Shown in pieces: positions 27,187 through 35,625 of a stretch of 64,000 nucleotides of DNA (positions within the stretch are counted from its first letter, which is position 1; every line of letters starts with the position of its first letter). The notes under the pieces are model-generated. The model made no database searches. It had not been told where the DNA came from and was given only the letters and a program-made list of their open reading frames with translations. Position numbers and translations under genes: made by a program. The stretch covers positions 248,001-312,000 of the forward strand of contig NZ_VRLT01000029.1 in assembly GCF_008017835.1 (NCBI RefSeq), in the 5' to 3' direction. The DNA comes from Mesonia sp. HuA40 (GTDB taxonomy: Bacteria; Bacteroidota; Bacteroidia; Flavobacteriales; Flavobacteriaceae).

Positions 27187-27194
27187 CAAAGTTA
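27187..27194 (-). promoter_or_regulatory. Promoter -7 element for the microprotein-queD unit
   Basis: The minus strand reads TAACTTTG, an exact TAnnTTTG match 16 nt before the ATG at 27170. This supports transcription beginning before the microprotein rather than before queD alone. Confidence 0.5.
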
Positions 27195-27249
27195 CAATTT
27201 AAATGCGAAAAAAATATTTTAGTAGGATACAACTAAAGAAAGAATAATC

Positions 27250-27257
27250 TATTTTTG
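27250..27257 (+). promoter_or_regulatory. Promoter -7 element for the oxygenase gene
   Basis: TATTTTTG is an exact TAnnTTTG match 26 nt before the TTG start at 27284. Confidence 0.5.
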
Positions 27258-27283
27258 TTGGGCTTTTTTTTAGAATTGAAAAA

Positions 27284-27925
27284 TTGAATACAACCGAATT
27301 ATTTGAGCAGCTGGATTTTCAAGAAAATCCGCAATTTGAAAAAATTATTGCCAATCTTGTAGGGCAGCAATATAGTATTGTAGATGGCTTTTTTAACGAA
27401 AAAGAAATAAATACCCTACGCAAAAGGTTACTGGAGCTTTATGATCAAGAACAGTTTAAAAAATCTGCCATTGGTAATAAAACCAATGAATTGATTGAAA
27501 AAGAAATACGTGGCGATTTTATTTTATGGATAGATGAAGCCCAAGCTTCTCATCAAGCCGAGCAGGTATTTTTTAATAAAATTAATAATCTGGTGCACTA
27601 CTTAAACAGAACTTGCTTTTTAGGAATACTACATAAAGAGTTTCATTTTGCAGTTTATCCTAAAGGAACTTATTACCAAAGGCATTTAGATACTTTTATG
27701 AATGACCAACGGCGTAAATTATCTGTAGTCTGTTATTTAAATGATAATACTTGGAAACCCGATAACGGTGGCGAATTGATTATTTATACTCCAAATGGAG
27801 AGGTAAGTGTGGTACCAAAACCAGGTAGACTAGTTGTTTTTGAAAGTCAAGTTTTAGAACATGAAGTGAAAAAAGTAACTCATGATAAACGACTGAGTAT
27901 TACCGGATGGCTAAAGACAAGATAA
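27284..27925 (+). CDS. 2-oxoglutarate/Fe(II)-dependent oxygenase, TTG start
   Basis: The 213-residue product has the double-stranded beta-helix oxygenase motif: HLD in YYQRHLDTF (Fe ligands, about residues 125-127), the distal His in LEHEV and the 2OG-binding Arg in RLSITGW. The prolyl-4-hydroxylase/SM-20-like subgroup is most similar, and hydroxylation of a protein or small-molecule proline is possible. No in-frame ATG exists before the Met in FMNDQ, after the HxD motif, so the TTG at 27284 is the best start. It sits after the promoter element. The substrate is unknown. Confidence 0.85.
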   Translation: MNTTELFEQLDFQENPQFEKIIANLVGQQYSIVDGFFNEKEINTLRKRLLELYDQEQFKKSAIGNKTNELIEKEIRGDFILWIDEAQASHQAEQVFFNKINNLVHYLNRTCFLGILHKEFHFAVYPKGTYYQRHLDTFMNDQRRKLSVVCYLNDNTWKPDNGGELIIYTPNGEVSVVPKPGRLVVFESQVLEHEVKKVTHDKRLSITGWLKTR

Positions 27926-27932
27926 AAAAATA

Positions 27933-27953
27933 GGCTGTCTTAAAATGACAGCC
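27933..27953 (-). terminator. Hairpin after the oxygenase gene, more like a minus-strand terminator
   Basis: The stem GGCTGTC / GACAGCC (27933-27939 with 27947-27953, loop TTAAAAT) is followed by ATTACAGG on the plus strand but by TATTTTTTT on the minus strand. The T-tract therefore fits a transcript coming from the right, out of the gene-poor region 27954-28479. Confidence 0.45.
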
Positions 27954-28479
27954 ATTACAGGTTTAAGATTCGAGGCAAATTTCAATACCTCGAGCAGAAA
28001 CAAGGCGTTTGATGATTCTATTAATACTACTAAAATTATCGGCAATCTATTATAGAGCATCTTATATACACGATTTACGGTAACTCGTGTTTACCGAATT
28101 AAAGCCAGAAAAATAAAAGTGGTGCGCCTAATACAGTATTAAACACCTACTCCCTTGATTAGGGTAAAATATCCTTATTGTAAATATAAGGTCTTGGTTG
28201 TTTTTCTACTGAAGAAAAAGGCATACTTGATTCGATTTTTCTAAAATAATGGCGACTAATTTTGCTTTAGAAACATATTGTCTTTTGTGGGGTTCTATTA
28301 AGCTAAAACCATTAAGCGATACTCTAAAATTAATAGGCTATCAGTTTTTTAGTTCTGATTAATTTTATGAATCTACTAGGGTGTCTTGAAAACAAGCCAA
28401 AGCTTCCTGATGCTAATGCTATGCTCAAGGCCAAAAGATATAAATGCGTTTTAAACAAAATTTAAGTGGCTCTGCTTAA
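27954..28479. other. Gene-free 0.5 kb region with a decayed reading frame
   Basis: No credible gene was found here. On the minus strand, codons about 28040-27965 read ADNFSSINRIIKRLVSARG and then IEICLES before a stop, right before the T-tract hairpin. This looks like the tail of a lost gene, but its start side is interrupted by a stop. Two overlapping, mutually exclusive short hairpins occur at 28068-28096. A 37-codon plus-strand ORF (28247-28363) has no supporting features. Confidence 0.4.
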
Positions 28480-28650
28480 TTACTTTTTATTTTTCTTATT
28501 CACATAAATAAACAAACCTACAATAAAAACAAGAGCAATAATATACAACCAATTTGCCGTTAAAAAGTCGGTTAAACTGTACCAGCCAAATTGCTGTTGA
28601 GTGCCGGTGTTTTCTTGATTTGGGGTAAAAGTTTGTTGCAATAAAAACAT
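28480..28650 (-). CDS. 56-residue membrane protein
   Basis: The minus-strand ORF from the ATG at 28650 encodes 56 residues: a polar N-terminus rich in Gln, Thr and Asn (about 1-30), a hydrophobic helix (about 34-49, WLYIIALVFIVGLFIYV) and a strongly basic tail (NKKNKK). It lies upstream of the gene-poor region and downstream of the MoxR gene. It resembles the 31-residue microprotein at 27075 in its helix and basic C-terminus. The minus-strand 62-aa ORF in another frame (28496-28684) lacks such an organised shape and was rejected. Confidence 0.55.
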   Translation of the reverse strand: MFLLQQTFTPNQENTGTQQQFGWYSLTDFLTANWLYIIALVFIVGLFIYVNKKNKK

Positions 28651-28723
28651 AATTTTTTAAATTAAGATACTTTAATTTGTTCAACTAGCCAAAAACTAAG
28701 CCTGCTTTTGATTTACTTTAGTA

Positions 28724-30187
28724 TTACAATCCGCTAAGGTAACTGCTATATAGATCTTGAAACTGAGTGCCGTTGTTATATTGATGCTTGCTAAGCATAT
28801 CAAAAGCGGTAAGACCCCATAAAGCAAACTCAAGTGTAAAAGCTAGATCTTTCTCTTTAAGCTCTGGCAAGTACTTTTGCACAAGATTAACCAATGGTTT
28901 TATTTGGGTTAAGGTTTGCAGATATTCTTGCTCCCCAAAGTCTTCATCTAGATGAATACCATCATTCGAGACAAACCAAGCAGTCACCTCATCATAGGGG
29001 CTCGCTTCCTCTTGCTTTTTAAGTTTTTTAATCTCTGGGAACAATTTAGGGAAAATACTTTTAACCGCATTTTCAATAAGGTGTTTAGCAACAAAATCTG
29101 GTCCTTCCTGTTCCCCTTCATATAGCAGCTCTACTTTACCGGTAAGAGCAGGAATAACACCCATAAAATCTGCAAAACGTAAACTGGTTTTATTTTCATC
29201 ATTCAACAACATACGTCGTTCTGCTGTACTCATTAAATTTTGAAATGCTGTAATACTCATACGAGCACTTACACCACTTTTAGCATCAATATATTCACTT
29301 TTGCGAGCCTCAAAACCAATTTGTTCAATCAAATCACGAGCCAACTCTGGTATATAAATAGCAGCGTTTTGATGTTTATCAATGCCGCTTTCCTGCTGTG
29401 TAATTTGTTTTGCTATGCTAATATTTTGCGGATAATGTGTTAGAATTTGTGAGCCTATGCGATCTTTAAGCGGAGTAACAATACTCCCTCTATTAGTATA
29501 ATCTTCTGGGTTGGCCGTAAAAACAAACTGTAAATCTAGCGGTAACCTTAATTTAAAACCGCGAATTTGTATATCGCCTTCTTGTAAAATGTTAAAAAGA
29601 GCCACTTGAATCCGGGCCTGCAAATCGGGTAGTTCATTGATAACAAAAATACATCGATGCGCGCGCGGTATCATTCCATAATGAATCACCCGGTCATCTG
29701 CATAACTTAATTTTAGATTGGCCGCCTTTATTGGGTCTATATCACCAATCAAATCGGCTACACTTACATCTGGGGTGGCTAATTTTTCTGCAAAACGATT
29801 TTCTCTGTGCAACCACGAAATCGGAGTTTGATCACCATGTTCGGCTATCTTTTCTTTTCCGTATCTAGATATAGGATTTAAAGGGTCGTCATTGATTTCA
29901 GAACCTTCAATTACGGGAATGTATTCATCTAAAAGTTTTACCATCATTCGCGCCAAACGTGTTTTAGCTTGTCCGCGCAAACCCAATAAATTGATATTAT
30001 GTTTAGATAAAATTGCTCTTTCAAGTTCAGGTATCACCGTATGTTCATAACCAAAAATTCCCGTAAATACCTGTTCTCCCGCCTTCATTTTAGCAATTAA
30101 ATTATCACGGAGTTCTGTTTTAATAGTTTTAGATTTATACTCACTCGCTTTTAAGTCTCCTAAGGTTTTTATAGCGTTGGGATTCAT
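28724..30187 (-). CDS. MoxR/magnesium-chelatase-like AAA+ ATPase
   Basis: The 487-residue product has a Walker A variant LLGLRGQAKTRLAR (about residues 67-80), Walker B-like CIFVINELPDL, and sensor-region motif FTANPEDYTNRGSIVTPLKDRIG. The C-terminal helical part extends beyond a minimal MoxR (about 310 residues). Its partner is the VWA protein upstream on the same strand. Such pairs work like BchI/BchD or as chaperones that insert metals or remodel targets. The target is unknown. The gap of 180 nt before it contains repeat copy A. Confidence 0.85.
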   Translation of the reverse strand: MNPNAIKTLGDLKASEYKSKTIKTELRDNLIAKMKAGEQVFTGIFGYEHTVIPELERAILSKHNINLLGLRGQAKTRLARMMVKLLDEYIPVIEGSEINDDPLNPISRYGKEKIAEHGDQTPISWLHRENRFAEKLATPDVSVADLIGDIDPIKAANLKLSYADDRVIHYGMIPRAHRCIFVINELPDLQARIQVALFNILQEGDIQIRGFKLRLPLDLQFVFTANPEDYTNRGSIVTPLKDRIGSQILTHYPQNISIAKQITQQESGIDKHQNAAIYIPELARDLIEQIGFEARKSEYIDAKSGVSARMSITAFQNLMSTAERRMLLNDENKTSLRFADFMGVIPALTGKVELLYEGEQEGPDFVAKHLIENAVKSIFPKLFPEIKKLKKQEEASPYDEVTAWFVSNDGIHLDEDFGEQEYLQTLTQIKPLVNLVQKYLPELKEKDLAFTLEFALWGLTAFDMLSKHQYNNGTQFQDLYSSYLSGL

Positions 30188-30221
30188 AAGTTTTCGATTT
30201 TAATTTTTTTAATCTTTTTCA

Positions 30222-30311
30222 GGGCGCCCCCAAAAGGGCCGGGCTTTCGCAAGTCGCTTTTTTTCTGTCGCCAGCAAAAAGAGCTCCAACAGTTGCTCAA
30301 TCCCTGGCGCA
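30222..30311. repeat. Structured intergenic repeat, copy A
   Basis: The element begins GGGCGCC and ends GGCGCA, with an inner short hairpin (CCCAAAAGGG), CCGGGCTTTCGC, a run of seven T residues and a central imperfect hairpin. Copy B at 48221-48327 has the same order of elements. It lies between the VWA and MoxR genes. Confidence 0.6.
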
Positions 30312-30367
30312 GTTATTATGGTTTAATGCTAGTAAAATCTGCCTCAAAATCCGTCTTGAACGCAATA

Positions 30368-31486
30368 TCAACGTAATCTTTTCTTTCTGTTGGTTTCATA
30401 ATCTTCAAAAATCATTTCGCCTAAATTGTCTAATCCTGTATAAAATGCTTTGCCTTGGTTTGAAGCAGTAAATTGTTTTATAAATTCTATTAAATAAGGG
30501 TCACTAGCAATCATAAATGTGGTAATAGGTATATTTAATTTACGGGCTTGAGCGGCCATATTGTAACATTTCTGAGTAATGTACTCATCAAGACCCATCG
30601 AATTTTTGTAATAGTTGCCATCGGGTAAACGCAAACAACTTGGTTTACCGTCTGTAATCATAAAAATTTGTTTGTTAGCATTTTTCTTTCGGCGTAAAAT
30701 ATCCATGGCCAATTGTAAGCCGGCTACGGTGTTGGTATGAAATGGCCCAACTTGTAAATAGGGAAGATCTTTGATTTTTATAGGCCAAGCATCGTTACCA
30801 AATACAATCACATCTAGGCTGTCTTTGGGGTAGCGCGTAATAATCAATTCAGCCAAGGCCATGGCTACCTTTTTTGCAGGCGTAATGCGGTCTTCACCAT
30901 ACAAGATCATGCTATGGCTAATGTCTATCATTAATACAGTACTCATTTGAGATTTGAATTGACTGTCTTCAACCACCAAATCATTTTCGGTTAAATTAAA
31001 ATTGTTTAAACCATGATTTATCTGCGCATTTTTTAAACTTTCGGTTATTGATATTTTATCTAGCGCATCGCCATATTGGTAAGCCCTGAATTCTCCTGTT
31101 TTTTCATTTGAATTTCCTTTAAATTTAGTTTTGTGATTCCCGCTTGCGCTTTTACGCATTTTACCGAAGATTTGATTCAAAGCGCGTTGTCTTAAAGCTT
31201 GTTCTGTTTTAGAAGTAATTTTTATTTCTTTACCCGTTCCATCTGGCGTTAATCGTTCTTGTATATATCCTTTTTTAAGTAAATCGGCAATAAAATCATC
31301 AAGGGTATAATCTGCCGTGGTGAGTTGGTATTCTTTATCTAGTTCTCGCATCCAATCAATGGCCTCATCAAAATCTCCAGAAGTATGAGTTATGACTTCT
31401 TTAAAAATTTCAAAAAGACGCTCAAATGGGGTAGTATGTTTTGGCTCGTAAGTTTTAAAAATAAAGCCTTTTTTATGTAACTGCAT
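30368..31486 (-). CDS. VWA-domain protein paired with MoxR-like ATPase
   Basis: The 372-residue product has a C-terminal von Willebrand A domain with the MIDAS motif DISHS (Asp188, Ser190, Ser192) and the later ITDGKPS metal-site motif. The N-terminal part (1-180) is helical. It has no signal peptide or membrane helix, so it is cytoplasmic. Metal-dependent substrate binding together with the adjacent AAA+ ATPase is the expected mode. It is first in the pair, which is separated from the ATPase gene by repeat copy A. Confidence 0.85.
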   Translation of the reverse strand: MQLHKKGFIFKTYEPKHTTPFERLFEIFKEVITHTSGDFDEAIDWMRELDKEYQLTTADYTLDDFIADLLKKGYIQERLTPDGTGKEIKITSKTEQALRQRALNQIFGKMRKSASGNHKTKFKGNSNEKTGEFRAYQYGDALDKISITESLKNAQINHGLNNFNLTENDLVVEDSQFKSQMSTVLMIDISHSMILYGEDRITPAKKVAMALAELIITRYPKDSLDVIVFGNDAWPIKIKDLPYLQVGPFHTNTVAGLQLAMDILRRKKNANKQIFMITDGKPSCLRLPDGNYYKNSMGLDEYITQKCYNMAAQARKLNIPITTFMIASDPYLIEFIKQFTASNQGKAFYTGLDNLGEMIFEDYETNRKKRLR

Positions 31487-31564
31487 ACGTATTCTTATGT
31501 TGCTTAAAATTAAGAGAAATTTCGGAGAATTTTCTTAAGACAGCTGTTAAAGCCTTGTGAAGTT

Positions 31565-32893
31565 TTAGAGGCTTTGTTTAAGGTATTTTTGCCTAAAACG
31601 AATGATGAGAGCGCTACTACGAATGAGCATCCAGACAAAAAAGCCAATCCACACCGCATAGAGTTTTAAACCGAAATAATCTGCCAGTAATAAGGCAGGG
31701 GTGAAACCTAGAAAAGTAGCTATTAAAAGAACATTGCGTAAATACTTTGCTTCGCCCAGGCCTTTAAAAATACCGTCAAACATAAAAGCCAAAGCGTTTA
31801 CAGGTTGCATTAGTAAAACCATCCAAAAAACACTGGCAAACAAGGCCAGCACTTTAGGATCTTTATTGAAAAGCAATCCGATTTCATTATAGAAAATGGC
31901 ACAAACCCCCATTAAAAATAGAGCGATTAAGAGTGCGTACTTACTAATGTCTTTGCTAAGGTACCATAATTTTTGATAATCTTTTGCGCCTAGCAACCTA
32001 CCACTTATTGCGTTTCCTGCATTGGCATAGCCGTCTATAAAAAACGAGAAGAACAACCAGATATTCATAAGAATACTTTGCGCAGCAATATAATTTTTAC
32101 CGTAGCCTGTGGCATACGCATTGGCTAAATAAATAGCAAAATTAAGAGCGGCTGTACGCACAAATAAATTGGCTGCCATGCTTAAAAGTGGTTTTAACCT
32201 TGGGTTGAGTCTAAAACTTAATTTAAGATGAAAAGGAGTTTTTTTAAAAAAATAATAAAACGCTAACGCTAACATGCAAGCTTGAGCAATCACACTTGCA
32301 TAGGCGGCGCCGGCCAAATGCATAGGTTTAATAAGGCCCTCAACTCCATATACTAATGCGAAATCTAATCCTACATTTACCACAGCACCTAGCAAACTAC
32401 ATTTCATTGCCCATAGCGTGTTTTGTAAACCACGAAAAACACCAAAAATAGCAAATGTAACAAGCGTAAGCGGATAGCCTAGTGCCCTTATAGTATAATA
32501 CTCCTGCGCATAATTTAAGATGAGTCCTTCGGCATTGTATGCGCTAAAAATAGCCCTGGCAAAGTAGGCGGTTAGAGCATATATAAATAGACTTAAAATG
32601 AAATTGAAAAAAATAGCCTGTGGCACTAAAGTTTTTACTGCGTGTAGCCTATTGGCACCTAAGTGTTGTGAAACTATGGCCGAGATAGCGGTTTTGGTTT
32701 GTGCTACAATCCAAATTATAGCCGATAAGAAACTACCTACAATTCCAGCGGCTGCCAAGGCTTCAACCGAGTTGTTTTGTACGTTCCCAATTACGGCAAT
32801 ATCGGTTAAAGAGATAAGGGGTTCGGCTATTCCTGCGATAATCGCAGGAATAGCAATTTGGTTAATTTCTTTGAAAGAAATTTTATGACCCAA
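31565..32893 (-). CDS. MATE family efflux transporter
   Basis: The 442-residue product has about 12 hydrophobic helices and the MATE N-terminal signature EINQIAIPAIIAGIAEPLISLTDIAVIG. It belongs to the DinF-like branch by the LTDIAVIGN and RGLQNTLW patterns. It is a cation/drug antiporter in the inner membrane, with unknown substrate. It lies 19 nt after the thioesterase gene, so the two may share a message. Confidence 0.92.
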   Translation of the reverse strand: MGHKISFKEINQIAIPAIIAGIAEPLISLTDIAVIGNVQNNSVEALAAAGIVGSFLSAIIWIVAQTKTAISAIVSQHLGANRLHAVKTLVPQAIFFNFILSLFIYALTAYFARAIFSAYNAEGLILNYAQEYYTIRALGYPLTLVTFAIFGVFRGLQNTLWAMKCSLLGAVVNVGLDFALVYGVEGLIKPMHLAGAAYASVIAQACMLALAFYYFFKKTPFHLKLSFRLNPRLKPLLSMAANLFVRTAALNFAIYLANAYATGYGKNYIAAQSILMNIWLFFSFFIDGYANAGNAISGRLLGAKDYQKLWYLSKDISKYALLIALFLMGVCAIFYNEIGLLFNKDPKVLALFASVFWMVLLMQPVNALAFMFDGIFKGLGEAKYLRNVLLIATFLGFTPALLLADYFGLKLYAVWIGFFVWMLIRSSALIIRFRQKYLKQSL

Positions 32894-32912
32894 AACCTAT
32901 TTATTTTAGCTG

Positions 32913-33425
32913 TTAACTAGTGAAAAGCGCTTTAAGTTCGGTTGCTTCTTCTGGCTTCATTTTTTTGGCCAAAACTAAACTCAATTGACGTCTTCTTAAA
33001 GCAGCATCGTAATGCATTTTTTCTTCGTCTGTCTCAGGTTTTATTGGAGGTACACTTACGGGAATTCCCATATCATCTACCGCTACAAACGTATATATTG
33101 CATCATTGGCCTTAGTGCGGTTTCCGCTTTCGCGATCTTCAATCCATACGTCAATTACAATTTCCATAGAACTTTTAAAAGCACGTGATACTTTAGCTTC
33201 TATAGTTACCACACTACCTAAGGGTACAGCTTTTTTAAACGCTACGTGATTAACAGAGACGGTTACCACAATTCTTCGGCTATGTCTACGAGCGGCTATA
33301 CTGGCAGCACGATCCATGCGGGCTAGTAGTTCTCCTCCAAACAGATTGTTCAATGGATTGGTCTCTCCTGGTAAAACCAAATCAGATAAAATAGTGTGTG
33401 ATTCACTTGGGGTCTTCGCCTTCAT
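32913..33425 (-). CDS. Acyl-CoA thioesterase, hotdog fold
   Basis: The 170-residue product has the hotdog hallmark region NNLFGGELLARMDRAASIAARRHS (residues 26-49) and a KKAVPLGSVVTIEAKV beta stretch, as in YciA/BACH-type hydrolases. It hydrolyses acyl-CoA to fatty acid and CoA. Chain preference cannot be read. It has its own promoter element upstream and is followed by the MATE gene. Confidence 0.92.
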   Translation of the reverse strand: MKAKTPSESHTILSDLVLPGETNPLNNLFGGELLARMDRAASIAARRHSRRIVVTVSVNHVAFKKAVPLGSVVTIEAKVSRAFKSSMEIVIDVWIEDRESGNRTKANDAIYTFVAVDDMGIPVSVPPIKPETDEEKMHYDAALRRRQLSLVLAKKMKPEEATELKALFTS

Positions 33426-33439
33426 TCAAATTTTTTCAG

Positions 33440-33447
33440 CAAAGATA
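33440..33447 (-). promoter_or_regulatory. Promoter -7 element for the thioesterase gene
   Basis: The minus strand reads TATCTTTG, an exact TAnnTTTG match 14 nt before the ATG at 33425. Confidence 0.5.
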
Positions 33448-33469
33448 AGCTATTCTTATAAAATAAGGA

Positions 33470-34402
33470 TTAAAGTGCTTTTACTAGTAACCAAGCACCT
33501 TCTTCTTGAGTAGTTTGTATGTTTTTTAAAGCCTTAAGTGCTTCAGAACGATATAGATAACTAGCATATATAACCTGGTGAAGACCGTATTGATTTTTAC
33601 CTACCTCTCTAGCAGGAAAACCTAAATCGCGAAGTTGTTGGGTTTTTTTGCTTGCATTCTCTTTTTCTCTAAATGCTCCTGCAACAATATGGTAGTTACC
33701 TTTAGGAGCTTGCTTCACCTTATAAATAATCTCTGGTAATGAGTTGCTTAACGCAAAAGTAGCTTCTTGAATTTTCTGCTCTACTTTTTGGTTAGCCGCT
33801 TCTTGCGCTGCTAAATTATGACTGTTAACTTCTTGCTTGAGTTGTTGATAGCCTAAAAATCCAGCAATACCTAAAAAAATGATACCCGCCGATGCAACAC
33901 GCAGAAAGGGAAATTTCGACTCTTTTGGTTGTAGCGTTTTTTCTTTTTCTTGCTTTGATTCTTTAGGTAAGTTTACAACGGCTGATTTTCTACTTTCGGG
34001 TAACTGGGTTGTAGTTAAACCAAAAGCTTCTGTAAGCAAGTTGATTCTATGGTTAGCTTCAAATAATACTTTATTTTGATGTAATTTAAAATTCCCTAAA
34101 CTACCAAAACAAACTTCATTGTATTTTTCTAAGCTGTTTATTAAGTCATTAACTTCACCATTAACCTTTGCTTTTGCTTGTGAATGAGATAGATCTAAGG
34201 CTTTCGCTACATAGTTAACCAGCAAACCATCGTCTTGCTTGAGTTGAGCATTAAACGATATTTTTTTATACGGGGGGGCTATATTTTGGGTGCTTTCATG
34301 AATTTTAGCCGATTGGCGTTGAGCCAATATACCGCCAAATCCAGGAATAATCACGCAATCGTGCCGGTACAATAAATCTTTTATTTGTTGCTCTAAACTC
34401 AT
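33470..34402 (-). CDS. HU-CCDC81/SPOR-domain envelope protein
   Basis: The 310-residue product has an N-terminal pair of HU-like (CCDC81-type) domains (about residues 1-125), a single membrane helix (about 168-185, VASAGIIFLGIAGFLGYQ) and a periplasmic C-terminal SPOR domain (about 232-310, GNYHIVAGAFREKENASKK). SPOR domains bind denuded peptidoglycan glycans at the septum, so a division or cell-wall role is likely. The cytoplasmic HU-like part might contact DNA or protein. That is inference. Confidence 0.85.
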   Translation of the reverse strand: MSLEQQIKDLLYRHDCVIIPGFGGILAQRQSAKIHESTQNIAPPYKKISFNAQLKQDDGLLVNYVAKALDLSHSQAKAKVNGEVNDLINSLEKYNEVCFGSLGNFKLHQNKVLFEANHRINLLTEAFGLTTTQLPESRKSAVVNLPKESKQEKEKTLQPKESKFPFLRVASAGIIFLGIAGFLGYQQLKQEVNSHNLAAQEAANQKVEQKIQEATFALSNSLPEIIYKVKQAPKGNYHIVAGAFREKENASKKTQQLRDLGFPAREVGKNQYGLHQVIYASYLYRSEALKALKNIQTTQEEGAWLLVKAL

Positions 34403-34407
34403 ATTAA

Positions 34408-34415
34408 CAAATTTA
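34408..34415 (-). promoter_or_regulatory. Promoter -7 element for the SPOR gene
   Basis: The minus strand reads TAAATTTG, an exact TAnnTTTG match only 5 nt before the ATG at 34402, which predicts a leaderless transcript. Confidence 0.45.
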
Positions 34416-34502
34416 ATAGATTTTATTAGTTTTAAAAAAAGATGAAGCTAATTTTATTAACAATTCTTTTTGCTTATTTTTAAGGTATTAATTTTCAGTA
34501 GA

Positions 34503-35597
34503 ATGACAGAAAACGAACTACTTTATACGCTGGCTTTGCAAAGAGTAAATGGGATTGGGGACATCTTAGCTAAAAAGCTTTTAAAAATCTTTGGTAAAGC
34601 AGAAGCTATTTTTAAGGCTAGTCGAAAAGATTTCGAAAGCTTAGATGGTTTTGGCGATTTTCGAGTAGAAGCCATTCTCGAAGGGGAAACTTTAAGTCGA
34701 GCCGAAGAAGAACTCAAATTCATCCGTAAAAATAATATCAAGCCTATTTTTTTTGAAGATGATGATTACCCTGGTTTACTTAAGCATTGTGTAGATTCTC
34801 CTATCTTATTGTTTACTCAAGGAGAATTTAATTTAAGCAACAAACGTATGTTGAGTATTGTAGGTACGCGACAGGTGACCAATCACGGAGTTGCATTTTG
34901 TGAATCTTTAATAGAAGCCCTAAAGCCGCTTAATCCCGTAATTGTATCAGGTTTTGCTTATGGTGTAGATATTGCTGCACACAAAGCGGCGGTGAAAAAT
35001 AACTTGCAGACTATTGCCTGTTTGGCCCACGGTTTAGATACTATTTACCCCAAAACACACTCTTGTTATATGCCTGATATCCTAAACCATGGAGGTTTTT
35101 TTACTGATTTTTGGAGCAATGCTAATTTTGATCGTAAAAATTTTATCCGGCGTAACCGTATTATTGCGGGACTTAGCGAAGCTACAATTGTTATTGAAAG
35201 CGCAGAAAAAGGGGGGTCATTAATTACGGCAGAAATTGCTAATTCGTATAGCCGAGAGGTATTCGCTGTGCCCGGTCGTACCACAGATAGTATGAGTATT
35301 GGATGCAATAAACTTATAAAAACTCATCAAGCTAGGCTTCTAACGGGAGTAGAAGATTTAATTTATCAATTAAACTGGGATGTCAAGGAAAAACCTATCC
35401 AAACCCAATTGTTTGTAGAATTAGAAGGCGAGGAGAAGCGGGTATATGAAACACTCAAAAGTATGGGGAAAGCAGAGGTTGACAACCTTGCCTTAAATTG
35501 TGATTTACCTACTTTTAAACTCAACCCTATTTTACTAAATCTAGAGCTTAAAGGCGTTTTACGGCCCTTGCCAGGAAAATTATTTGAGGTGATATAA
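34503..35597 (+). CDS. dprA: DNA-processing protein DprA
   Basis: The product has 364 residues from the ATG at 34503. The frame is open further upstream from a TTG at 34470, but the ATG gives the normal MTENELLYTLALQRV start. An N-terminal helix-hairpin-helix/SAM-like region (about residues 8-60), the Rossmann DprA core (SGFAYGVDIAAHKAA, RRNRIIAGLSEATIVIE, KGGSLITA) and a C-terminal winged-helix DML1-like domain are visible. It loads RecA onto incoming ssDNA in natural transformation. Few competence genes are visible in this window. Confidence 0.95.
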   Translation: MTENELLYTLALQRVNGIGDILAKKLLKIFGKAEAIFKASRKDFESLDGFGDFRVEAILEGETLSRAEEELKFIRKNNIKPIFFEDDDYPGLLKHCVDSPILLFTQGEFNLSNKRMLSIVGTRQVTNHGVAFCESLIEALKPLNPVIVSGFAYGVDIAAHKAAVKNNLQTIACLAHGLDTIYPKTHSCYMPDILNHGGFFTDFWSNANFDRKNFIRRNRIIAGLSEATIVIESAEKGGSLITAEIANSYSREVFAVPGRTTDSMSIGCNKLIKTHQARLLTGVEDLIYQLNWDVKEKPIQTQLFVELEGEEKRVYETLKSMGKAEVDNLALNCDLPTFKLNPILLNLELKGVLRPLPGKLFEVI

Positions 35598-35625
35598 AAA
35601 AATCCGCTCGTTGGCGGATTTTTTT
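35596..35625. terminator. Bidirectional terminator between dprA and trpS
   Basis: The stem AATCCGC / GCGGATT (35601-35607 with 35614-35620, loop TCGTTG) has an A-run before it and a T-run after it, so it can stop both convergent genes. Confidence 0.85.

Noticed and set aside
28247-28363. A 37-codon plus-strand ORF in the gene-free region
   Set aside because: No promoter element, conserved motif or neighbour supports it; it is within expectation for random AT-rich DNA.
28496-28684. A 62-residue minus-strand ORF (MNKLKYLNLKNYV..)
   Set aside because: It overlaps the better-supported 56-residue membrane protein in another frame. Its sequence has scattered Cys and Tyr and no organised hydrophobic helix.
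34470-34502. Upstream extension of dprA from a TTG
   Set aside because: The ATG at 34503 gives the normal family start and no RBS supports the TTG.
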